Assembly (NCBI RefSeq): GCF_015207245.1
Contig: NZ_JADEXF010000335.1
Coordinates: 1-5,267 of the forward strand
From: Nostoc cf. edaphicum LEGE 07299
Lineage (GTDB): Bacteria > Cyanobacteriota > Cyanobacteriia > Cyanobacteriales > Nostocaceae
Length of the DNA: 5,267 bases
Direction of reading: 5' to 3'
Shown: in pieces, positions 1 through 5,226 of the stretch
How the letters are laid out: every line of letters starts with the position of its first letter
Numbering within the stretch: the stretch's first letter is position 1
The notes under the pieces: model-generated
The model's input: only the letters and a program-made list of their open reading frames with translations
What the model was told of the DNA's origin: nothing
Databases searched by the model: none
Position numbers and translations under genes: made by a program

Positions 1-2
1 CC

Positions 3-578
3 GTAACACCCGTAACTCCAACACCTGTAACCTCAACAGATCCGACACCCGTAACCTCAAAAGACCCAACGCCCGTAACACCCGTAACTCCAACACCTGT
101 AACCTCAACAGATCCGACACCCGTAACCCCAAAAGACCCAACGCCCGTAACACCCGTAACTCCAACACCTGTAACCTCAACAGATACAACACCCGTAACG
201 CCAAAAGATCCAACCCCCGTAACACCAACACCCGTAACCTCAACAGATCCAACACCCGTAACACCAACAGATCCAACGCCCGCAACACCCGTAACTCCAA
301 CACCTGTAACCTCAACAGATCCAACACCCGTAACTCCAACAGATCCAACGCCCGTAACACCCGTAACTCCAACAGATCCAACGCCCGTAACACCCGTAAC
401 ACCAACAAATCCAACGCCCGTAACACCCGTAACTCCAACAGCTCCAACACCCGTAACTCCAACAGATCCAACGCCCGTAACACCTGTAACTCCAACACCC
501 GTAACACCCGTAACACCCGTAACCCCTGTAACTCCAACAGATCCAACACCAGTAACCCCAACTGACTCTCCAAGTACA
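3..578. repeat. Tandem repeat array with 72-nt and 33-nt units
   Basis: The array starts with three 72-nt units (3-74, 75-146, 147-218). The first two differ at one base and the third differs from the second at five. A shortened 63-nt unit (219-281) and another 72-nt unit (282-353) follow, then 33-nt units (354-386, 387-419), a 57-nt compound (420-476) and a shorter-period end. All unit lengths are multiples of three, so gain or loss of a unit keeps the reading frame. There are no unique spacers between units. Near-identity of neighbouring units points to recent duplication or gene conversion. Confidence 0.95.
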
Positions 579-581
579 TAA
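3..581 (+). CDS. Thr/Pro/Val-rich repetitive protein, C-terminal part (5' end outside window)
   Basis: The frame starting at base 3 is open for 192 codons and ends in TAA at 579-581; no start codon lies in the window, so this is the C-terminal part of a longer protein. It is almost entirely Thr, Pro and Val with scattered Asp, Ser and Lys, built from motifs such as VTPTDPTP, and ends TDSPST. It has no Cys, no aromatic residue and no membrane segment. Composition suits an extended, disordered tail or linker of a cell-surface or secreted protein; that is inference, since the functional domain lies upstream. Most differences between repeat units fall on third codon positions of this frame (ACA/ACT/ACC/ACG, CCA/CCC/CCT), which supports it. 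However, the frame at base 2 and two antisense frames are also open here, and one antisense frame (Val-Thr-Gly-rich) shares the same wobble position, so strand and frame are likely but not proven. Confidence 0.6.
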   Translation, partial: VTPVTPTPVTSTDPTPVTSKDPTPVTPVTPTPVTSTDPTPVTPKDPTPVTPVTPTPVTSTDTTPVTPKDPTPVTPTPVTSTDPTPVTPTDPTPATPVTPTPVTSTDPTPVTPTDPTPVTPVTPTDPTPVTPVTPTNPTPVTPVTPTAPTPVTPTDPTPVTPVTPTPVTPVTPVTPVTPTDPTPVTPTDSPST

Positions 582-590
582 AAATTGCTA

Positions 591-874
591 ATGAGGGTAA
601 AAAATGCTCTGCGAACCGCCGAAGGCAGTACGTTTATGTCATACTTTTGCGTAAGTCCTGTGGAATTTAGCTCCTCCAATGCGGTAGCACAGACTTATGC
701 TCGACTAGGAGCAGAACTATACAATTGTTAACTACTGCCTTTACAGCCGCCAAAGCAAAAAGTGATATTCCCTACGACCAGATAGCATCTGCTAACGCTA
801 GATTAAATCAAGGACAGGACTTACACAGCGTTCACCGGATATCGTTATATAGTTCAATCACGTTCTGTGTGTAA
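591..874 (+). pseudogene. Possible remnant of a decayed gene (two adjacent frames)
   Basis: This 334-base gap (582-915) holds no intact gene. One frame opens at ATG 591, 9 bases after the previous stop, and runs 46 codons to TAA at 729-731, including the protein-like stretch [15 protein letters not shown] second frame, offset by one base, is open from 671 to TAA at 872-874 and includes LLTTAFTAAKAKSDIPYDQI. Joining the first to the second around base 719 by a one-base shift gives one continuous, reasonable-looking polypeptide, as expected for a small gene broken by a single-base deletion. I do not recognise the family, and no ribosome-binding site precedes ATG 591. Chance open frames in non-coding DNA remain a real alternative. 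Confidence 0.3.
821..850 (+). promoter_or_regulatory. Weak sigma-70-like promoter match upstream of gor
   Basis: TTACAC at 821-826 and TTATAT at 845-850 are separated by 18 bases, in the right orientation and about 65 bases before the gor start codon. Both hexamers are imperfect, and such matches occur by chance in AT-rich DNA. I found no NtcA-type GTA-N8-TAC site here. Confidence 0.25.
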
Positions 875-887
875 GTTCCCAGGAACT
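874..887. promoter_or_regulatory. Short inverted repeat before gor (operator-like dyad)
   Basis: AGTTCC (874-879) and GGAACT (882-887) are perfect 6-base inverted copies around a central CA. The dyad ends 28 bases before the gor ATG, downstream of the weak promoter match, where a repressor site or a small 5'-leader stem could act. Its role is inferred from position only. Confidence 0.25.
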
Positions 888-915
888 CACTTGTTGCAAA
901 AGAGAACATAAACTT

Positions 916-2292
916 ATGACTTTTGATTACGACCTATTTGTAATTGGTGCGGGTTCTGGAGGTTTGGCGGCTTCCAAACGAGCGGCTAGCTACGGCGCAA
1001 AAGTGGCGATCGCTGAATATGATTTAGTTGGTGGCACTTGTGTGATTCGCGGTTGCGTTCCCAAAAAACTTATGGTCTATGGCTCTCACTTTCCCGAACT
1101 GTTCAGTGACGCTTCAGGCTATGGCTGGAAAGTAGGTAATGCTGAGTTTGACTGGGAATATTTCATTACATCTATAGATAAGGAAGTTCGGCGACTGTCG
1201 CAGCTACACATCAATTTCTTGGAAAAAGCCGGAGTGGCACTATTTTCTGGTCGCGCCACATTGGTAGACCCCCATACAGTCGAAGTTGATGGACGCAAAG
1301 TTACAGCAGACAAAATTTTAATTGCTGTTGGCGGGCGTCCTATCAAACCAGATTTACAAGGGATGGAATATGGCATTACCTCTAACGAAATGTTTCATCT
1401 AAAAGAACAACCAAAACACATCGTTATTATTGGCGCTGGTTATATTGGCACGGAATTTGCTTGTATTATGCGCGGTTTGGGTTCTCAGGTGACACAAATT
1501 ACCAGAGGTGAAAAGATTTTGAAGGGGTTTGATGAGGATGTCCGTACAGAAATAGAAGAGGGCATGACAAACCACGGAATTCGGCTGATTCAAAATAATG
1601 TGGTGAAAGCAATTGAACGTGTGCCAGAAGGGTTGAAATTGACTTTATCAGGAGACGAGCAAGAACCAGTAATTGCCGACGTATTTTTAGTAGCGACCGG
1701 TCGAACTCCCAATGTAGATGGATTAGGTTTAGAAAACGCCGGGGTTGATGTTGTCGCCAGTTCTGTAGAAGGGCCTGGATACGCTACCACAAATGCGATC
1801 GCAGTCAATGAATATAGTCAAACTAATCAACCGAATATTTTTGCTGTTGGCGATGTCACCGACCGAATCAATTTAACTCCCGTAGCTATTGGCGAAGGTC
1901 GCGCTTTTGCCGATAGCGAATTTGGGAATAATCGCCGCGAATTCAGTCACGAAACTGTGCCCACAGCCATATTTTCTACCCCAGAAGCCGCAACAGTCGG
2001 CTGGACAGAAGCCGAAGCACGGGAAAAACTTGGTGATGCTGTCAAAATTTTTCGCACTCGCTTTCGCCCCATGTACCACAGTTTGACTGGTAAGCAAGAG
2101 AAGACAATGATAAAGTTGGTGGTTGATGGCAACACCGACAAAGTTCTAGGCGCTCACATGGTAGGTGAAAGTGCCGCTGAGATTATCCAAGGTGTAGCGA
2201 TCGCCATCAAGATGGGCGCAACCAAAAAAGACTTTGATGCCACTGTGGGTATCCATCCCTCATCCGCAGAGGAATTTGTCACAATGCGGTAA
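916..2292 (+). CDS. gor: Glutathione-disulfide reductase (NADPH)
   Basis: Cytosolic flavoenzyme that reduces glutathione disulfide to two glutathione with NADPH, keeping the thiol pool reduced against photosynthetic oxidative stress. The 458 residues match the usual family length. In order: FAD-binding GAGSGG at 11-16 with acidic Glu34; redox-active disulfide in GGTCVIRGCVPKK (Cys42 and Cys47); NADPH-binding fold GAGYIG at 173-178 followed by TRGEKIL (Arg197); second FAD motif ending Gly312-Asp313; and the C-terminal dimer interface with HPSSAEE, where His447 and Glu452 form the catalytic base pair. At the position of the second 2'-phosphate-binding arginine of E. coli Gor there is Lys203. 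The CIRGCVPKK-type centre and intact His-Glu pair favour glutathione reductase over dihydrolipoamide or mercuric reductase. ATG 916 gives the expected N-terminus close before the FAD motif; only a weak purine stretch (AGAG, 901-904) precedes it. HIP1 octamers occur at 1006, 1795 and 2197. Confidence 0.97.
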   Translation: MTFDYDLFVIGAGSGGLAASKRAASYGAKVAIAEYDLVGGTCVIRGCVPKKLMVYGSHFPELFSDASGYGWKVGNAEFDWEYFITSIDKEVRRLSQLHINFLEKAGVALFSGRATLVDPHTVEVDGRKVTADKILIAVGGRPIKPDLQGMEYGITSNEMFHLKEQPKHIVIIGAGYIGTEFACIMRGLGSQVTQITRGEKILKGFDEDVRTEIEEGMTNHGIRLIQNNVVKAIERVPEGLKLTLSGDEQEPVIADVFLVATGRTPNVDGLGLENAGVDVVASSVEGPGYATTNAIAVNEYSQTNQPNIFAVGDVTDRINLTPVAIGEGRAFADSEFGNNRREFSHETVPTAIFSTPEAATVGWTEAEAREKLGDAVKIFRTRFRPMYHSLTGKQEKTMIKLVVDGNTDKVLGAHMVGESAAEIIQGVAIAIKMGATKKDFDATVGIHPSSAEEFVTMR

Positions 2293-2298
2293 TAAAAC

Positions 2299-2392
2299 TT
2301 AGGAGTAAGGAGTTGTGAGTTATGAATTATAAGTGAGACACAACAAATGATAAATCTTTATTTATCAACACTCAATAATTTTTAACTCCTAA
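2299..2392 (+). other. Long imperfect hairpin between gor and the hydrolase gene
   Basis: Nearly the whole gap can fold on itself. The tip is a perfect 8-bp stem, TGATAAAT (2348-2355) with ATTTATCA (2360-2367), around a CTTT loop. Further out TGAG (2334-2337) pairs with CTCA (2371-2374), AATTAT (2325-2330) with ATAATT (2375-2380), and TTAGGAGT (2299-2306) with ACTCCTAA (2385-2392). It is AT-rich and lacks a directly following U-run, so it is a poor classical terminator. It could stabilise the gor mRNA 3' end or reduce read-through. Folding was judged by eye. Confidence 0.5.
2300..2334. repeat. Degenerate heptanucleotide tandem repeat (STRR-like)
   Basis: Five consecutive 7-base units are visible: TAGGAGT, AAGGAGT, TGTGAGT, TATGAAT, TATAAGT. 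The array starts 8 bases after the gor stop codon. Short tandem heptamers of this kind are well known in intergenic DNA of heterocyst-forming cyanobacteria. The copies are diverged, so this is an old or decaying array. Confidence 0.55.
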
Positions 2393-2404
2393 CTATTTAC
2401 AACT

Positions 2405-3067
2405 TTGGACTACATATATCTTCACGGATTTGCTTCTAGCCCTAAATCTGCCAAAGCGCAGGATATAAGTGATCGCTTTACCCAAATTCAGACAAGGCTG
2501 AAAATTCCCGATCTCAATGCTGGTGATTTTTCCCAATTAACAATCACTCGTCAGCTCACTCAAGTTGCCGCAGAATTCAGCAATGATTCTACACCAGTAA
2601 CACTCATTGGCTCAAGTTTGGGTGGTTTGACCGCTGCCCACTTGGGACAACAAAATTTGCAAGTGCAACGCTTGGTTTTGCTAGCACCAGCTTTTGGGTT
2701 TTTATCCCATTGGTTGCCTAAGCTAGGGGATGAAAAAGTACAGCGTTGGCAGCGAGAAAAATATATCATGGTCTACCACTATGGTGAGCAGCGATGTCTA
2801 ACGACAAGCCGCTCTGCGTCTACGCTTCCCTTAAATTACGATTTCGTTACAGATGCTGCCCAATACCAAGAAAAGTTTTTACAACGCCCTATCTCCACGC
2901 TAATTTTGCACGGAAAAAAGGATGAAGTCATTCCGATAGAAGCTAGTCGTGATTTTGTGCGATCGCGTCCTTGGGTGGAGTTAGTCGAACTCGACAGTGA
3001 CCACACCTTGGGTAATGTTATGGAAGAAATTTGGCAGGCAATTCGCCTCTTTTGCCAATTACCTTGA
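2405..3067 (+). CDS. YqiA/UPF0227-type alpha/beta hydrolase (putative esterase)
   Basis: Small cytosolic alpha/beta-hydrolase of 220 residues without signal peptide or membrane segment. The start YIYLHGFASSPKSAKAQ matches the YqiA family signature (YLHGFxSSPxSxKA). The nucleophile elbow is GSSLGG at 69-74 with Ser71; the acid is probably Asp173 in LHGKKDEVIP and the catalytic His is His200 in SDHTLGN, so the triad is complete. E. coli YqiA is reported as an esterase on short acyl esters; the natural substrate is unknown. The start is TTG at 2405: an in-frame TAA at 2390-2392 excludes extension, and the next ATG falls after the active-site Ser. No clear Shine-Dalgarno sequence precedes it. Residues 131-140 (CLTTSRSAST) appear to be encoded by an inserted dispersed repeat between EQR and LPLNY; the triad is untouched and the frame is kept. 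It lies 112 bases after gor and 100 before hisC, with repeat-filled gaps and no evident functional link. Confidence 0.9.
   Translation: MDYIYLHGFASSPKSAKAQDISDRFTQIQTRLKIPDLNAGDFSQLTITRQLTQVAAEFSNDSTPVTLIGSSLGGLTAAHLGQQNLQVQRLVLLAPAFGFLSHWLPKLGDEKVQRWQREKYIMVYHYGEQRCLTTSRSASTLPLNYDFVTDAAQYQEKFLQRPISTLILHGKKDEVIPIEASRDFVRSRPWVELVELDSDHTLGNVMEEIWQAIRLFCQLP
2791..2825. repeat. Small dispersed repeat inserted in the hydrolase coding sequence
   Basis: The 35 bases starting GCGATGTCTAACGAC and ending in the dyad GCGTCTACGC look like the short GC-richer repeats scattered through Nostoc and Anabaena genomes (I recognise the type from memory). Removing about 30 bases (roughly 2793-2822) restores an uninterrupted EQR-LPLNY protein sequence, which suggests an in-frame insertion. 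Local base composition is richer in GC than the surrounding gene. Confidence 0.6.
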
Positions 3068-3100
3068 AGTTGTAAAATATTAGACTCACACATAAATAAT

Positions 3101-3151
3101 GTCGTTAGTCATTTGTGCTTTGTTAGTTACTAATGACCAATGACTAATGAC
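3101..3151 (+). other. Strong hairpin upstream of hisC
   Basis: Bases 3101-3116 (GTCGTTAGTCATTTGT) pair with 3136-3151 (ACCAATGACTAATGAC): 14 Watson-Crick pairs, one G-U pair and one mismatch around a 19-base loop. The 3' arm is part of the heptamer array, so the stem arises from an inverted copy of the repeat unit. It ends 16 bases before the first possible hisC start codon, so in a read-through transcript it could affect translation initiation or RNA processing. No U-run follows, so it is not a typical terminator. Confidence 0.6.
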
Positions 3152-3175
3152 CAATGACTAATGACTAATGACTAA
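3127..3175. repeat. Heptanucleotide tandem repeat array (STRR), seven units
   Basis: Seven successive 7-base units: TTACTAA, TGACCAA, TGACTAA, TGACCAA, then TGACTAA three times. This is a typical cyanobacterial short tandemly repeated repetitive sequence. It runs into the 5' end of the hisC open frame, so the ATG at 3168 is created by the junction of the last two units. Copy number of such arrays often differs between strains. Confidence 0.92.
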
Positions 3176-4328
3176 AACTATGCTTCCCTTCATCCGGTCA
3201 GATTTAGCCCAATTCACCGCCTATAAACCTCATCCTAGCAGCGATACAGCCAATTTTGTTCCCACAAAGTTCGATCGATTAGATACAAATGAAAGCCCCT
3301 ACGATTTACCTCCTGAGTTAAAAGAGAAGCTGGCGTGGACTTATCAGCAAGTAATTGAAACAAATCGTTATCCTGATGGCGGACATGAAACACTTAAGGA
3401 TGCGATCGCTGAATACATTAATCAGTCAGCCGCCCTCTCATCATCCTTCTTTACTGCTGCCAATATTTCTGTTGGTAATGGTTCAGATGAACTAATCCGC
3501 TCTTTATTAATCGCCACCTGTCTAGGAGGAGAAGGGTCAATTCTGGTTGCCAATCCTACTTTCTCAATGTACGGGATTTTGGCACAAACTTTGGGCATTC
3601 CTGTAGTGGCAGTGGGGAGAAATGAAACAACTTTTGAAATTGACATAAGCGCCGCACAGTCTGCGATCGAACAAACTCAAAATCCCCCCATTCGCGTAGT
3701 TTTCGTAGTCCATCCCAATTCGCCGACTGCTAACAGCTTAACTGAGGCAGAGTTAGCGTGGTTAAGAAGCTTGCCACAGCATATTTTAGTAGTAATTGAT
3801 GAAGCTTACTTTGAATTCAGTCAAACTACCCTAGTAGGTGAATTAGGACAGCATCCCAATTGGGTAATATTACGCACTTTTTCTAAAGCTTTCCGATTAG
3901 CATCTCTCCGTATTGGTTATTGCGTTGCCCATCCCGAAGCGATCGCCATTTTAGAAAAAGTTCGCTTACCCTACAATCTCCCCAGTTTTTCCCTAGCAGC
4001 TGCCTTAGTTGGTTTACAAAATCGTGCACTTTTGCTGGAATCAATTTCCCAGGCCCTGAGTGAACGAGCTAAACTCATCGAAATTTTATCCCAGCAACCA
4101 GAACTACAAATTACTCCAAGTGCTGCCAACTTTATTTACCTGCGTCTTAAACCAAATGGCTTTAATTCACAAGAAGCTGCTTTAAAAACTTTCCACCAGA
4201 AACTTAGAACACTCGGCACTCTTGTACGGCACATTAGCGGAGGATTACGAATTACTGTCGGTACGATAGAAGAAAACGCCCGCACCGTTAATCGAGTAAA
4301 AGCTGCTTTGGCAAATTTGTCATCTTAG
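3168..4328 (+). CDS. hisC: Histidinol-phosphate aminotransferase
   Basis: Cytosolic PLP-dependent class I/II aminotransferase of histidine synthesis, interconverting imidazole-acetol phosphate plus glutamate with L-histidinol phosphate plus 2-oxoglutarate. The 386 residues are a little longer than the usual 350-370. Motifs in order: [10 protein letters not shown] near the N-terminus; [22 protein letters not shown] at 182-187 with Asn184; VIDEAYFEF with Asp211 and Tyr214 contacting the cofactor; [16 protein letters not shown] with Schiff-base Lys240 and phosphate-binding Arg248; and [10 protein letters not shown] with Arg361, which binds the substrate carboxylate or phosphate. Some family members also transaminate aromatic amino acids. 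Two starts are possible: ATG 3168, inside the heptamer array with TGA two codons upstream, and ATG 3180, giving the N-terminus [12 protein letters not shown]. The first four residues (MTKT) derive from or abut the repeat, so 3180 may be the real start; neither has a good ribosome-binding site. HIP1 octamers lie at 3402 and 3939. Confidence 0.95.
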   Translation: MTKTMLPFIRSDLAQFTAYKPHPSSDTANFVPTKFDRLDTNESPYDLPPELKEKLAWTYQQVIETNRYPDGGHETLKDAIAEYINQSAALSSSFFTAANISVGNGSDELIRSLLIATCLGGEGSILVANPTFSMYGILAQTLGIPVVAVGRNETTFEIDISAAQSAIEQTQNPPIRVVFVVHPNSPTANSLTEAELAWLRSLPQHILVVIDEAYFEFSQTTLVGELGQHPNWVILRTFSKAFRLASLRIGYCVAHPEAIAILEKVRLPYNLPSFSLAAALVGLQNRALLLESISQALSERAKLIEILSQQPELQITPSAANFIYLRLKPNGFNSQEAALKTFHQKLRTLGTLVRHISGGLRITVGTIEENARTVNRVKAALANLSS

Positions 4329-4336
4329 CAATTTAC

Positions 4337-4930
4337 TCAGTAATTAAACCTGCTGTTTACCTCACTGCCCAAACGGCGTACTACTCCCACAGTTTGTGGC
4401 AGCACACCCACTAAAAGAGCAAAGGCAACATCCGGCAAAAGAGCCACTATTTCTGGTGGAAAGTATTGTTCAAATTGATCGAGAATTTTCTGGACTCGCT
4501 GCCCAGGCAGTGGATTTTCTGTAATTTGTTTGATCAATCGAATCCACTGTCGCCTAATCAAGTAAGCCTTCTGGCGTTCTTCATTAGATTCAGGAGTTAA
4601 TAAAGAAAGATTACCTATGGGCAGTGCCCTTTGGCAATCACAATCGTAATCCCCACCCACAGCAGCCCCAGGCCCAGCAAACTCTGCATGGTAGCGTTTA
4701 AAGAGTATTAATCCATTTCGCCTCCGACTATTGACGATGAAAACTTCTCCACTGTGCAAACGTGTAAGGATATCCGAGCCTTGTGATTGCTCAGTTCCGT
4801 CTGACATGACAACAGAGTCAAGGAAAGTAGTTTCAGGGTAATAAGTTGATACCATAGAGGTCTGATAGCGTCGATGCTGTTCGCTATCCATGTTTTTTAA
4901 ACTTTTAATGAATGTTGTTGTAGTATGCAC
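4337..4930 (-). CDS. Uncharacterised cyanobacterial protein, possible C-terminal helix-turn-helix
   Basis: I do not recognise this 197-residue protein as a named family. It appears soluble: no signal peptide and no convincing membrane helix. Residues 1-60 are polar, 61-80 include a basic stretch (NSRRRNG), 86-93 are Gly-rich and followed by CDC (Cys97, Cys99), and 114-157 look helical and charged. The C-terminal part, DVAFALLVGVLPQTVGVVRRLG (167-188), fits the spacing of a Crp-type recognition helix: VG, four residues, TVG, then basic residues and Leu, compared by eye with VGCSRETVGRIL of E. coli Crp. A DNA-binding role is therefore possible but unproven, and there is no visible cyclic-nucleotide domain. 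The start used is GTG at 4928-4930; ATG at 4889-4891 (residue 14, MDSEQHRRY) is an equally good or better start, and neither has a Shine-Dalgarno sequence. The gene converges on hisC, with 8 bases between them. Confidence 0.83.
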   Translation of the reverse strand: MHTTTTFIKSLKNMDSEQHRRYQTSMVSTYYPETTFLDSVVMSDGTEQSQGSDILTRLHSGEVFIVNSRRRNGLILFKRYHAEFAGPGAAVGGDYDCDCQRALPIGNLSLLTPESNEERQKAYLIRRQWIRLIKQITENPLPGQRVQKILDQFEQYFPPEIVALLPDVAFALLVGVLPQTVGVVRRLGSEVNSRFNY

Positions 4931-5042
4931 TTCAAAACGGAATTAGCTGTTATGTCAAATCAAGTTTTTGAATTCTTTTATTATCAAGACCTTCCTGGTC
5001 AATCCAACTAAAAATAGCAATATATAGGCGTTGTTTTAGTAA

Positions 5043-5071
5043 TTGAGTGATTATATTTTATGAGATATAAC
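5043..5071 (+). promoter_or_regulatory. Sigma-70-like promoter match, plus strand
   Basis: TTGAGT (5043-5048) and TATAAC (5066-5071) are 17 bases apart, four and five matches to the two consensus hexamers. Transcription would start near 5078 and run towards the small ORF at 5158 or a gene beyond the window. The AT-rich context makes chance matches likely. Confidence 0.22.
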
Positions 5072-5141
5072 TAGATTTGTCTGTAAACTATACTCGTGTT
5101 TTCTTAAAGTTTCTATAAAGATGAATAAATGAATTACAAAG

Positions 5142-5170
5142 TTATTATGAGGAAGTAATGATTTTTTCAA
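5142..5170 (-). promoter_or_regulatory. Sigma-70-like promoter match for the minus-strand gene
   Basis: Read on the minus strand, TTGAAA (5170-5165) is followed after 17 bases by TAATAA (5147-5142). It could drive the gene at 4930-4337 with a leader of about 200 bases. A TTGACA hexamer also lies closer to the gene (minus strand, near 4955-4950), but I see no -10 element at the right distance from it. Confidence 0.25.
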
Positions 5171-5226
5171 CGCGAATTCTTATATGTTCCGATTATAGTC
5201 CATTTTCATCTATATCGAATGCTTGA
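5158..5226 (+). CDS. Doubtful 22-residue small ORF
   Basis: ATG 5158 opens a 22-codon frame ending in TGA at 5224-5226. It is preceded by GAGG (5149-5152) at a 5-base spacing, the best ribosome-binding-site match in the window, and by the plus-strand promoter match at 5043-5071. The peptide (starting MIFSTRILICSDYS) resembles nothing I know and lacks the RGSGR-type pentapeptide of the heterocyst regulators PatS or PatX. Chance is the simplest explanation. Confidence 0.18.
   Translation: MIFSTRILICSDYSPFSSISNA

Noticed and set aside
1..580. CRISPR array
   Set aside because: The repeats are contiguous and lack unique spacers; unit lengths and codon periodicity fit a coding tandem repeat.
602..632. 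Another small dispersed repeat in the gap before gor
   Set aside because: CTCTGCGAACCGCCGAAGG has a similar flavour to cyanobacterial dispersed repeats, but is too short and diverged to claim.
628..644. NtcA binding site
   Set aside because: GTA and TAC are present but 11 bases apart instead of 8, and there is no matching -10 element.
1119..2141. Several 64-85-codon open frames on the minus strand, and a 65-codon plus-strand frame at 1889-2086, within gor
   Set aside because: They overlap a gene with complete catalytic motifs and have no recognisable protein features; they are shadows.
2560..3646. Minus-strand open frames across the hydrolase and hisC genes
   Set aside because: They are antisense to genes with clear family motifs, and their own translations are implausible.
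916..4328. Single operon gor-hydrolase-hisC
   Set aside because: The genes are codirectional, but gaps of 112 and 100 bases filled with hairpin-forming repeats and the unrelated functions give no support for cotranscription.
5158..5226. PatS/PatX-type heterocyst inhibitor peptide
   Set aside because: The peptide lacks an RGSGR or HGSGR-like motif.
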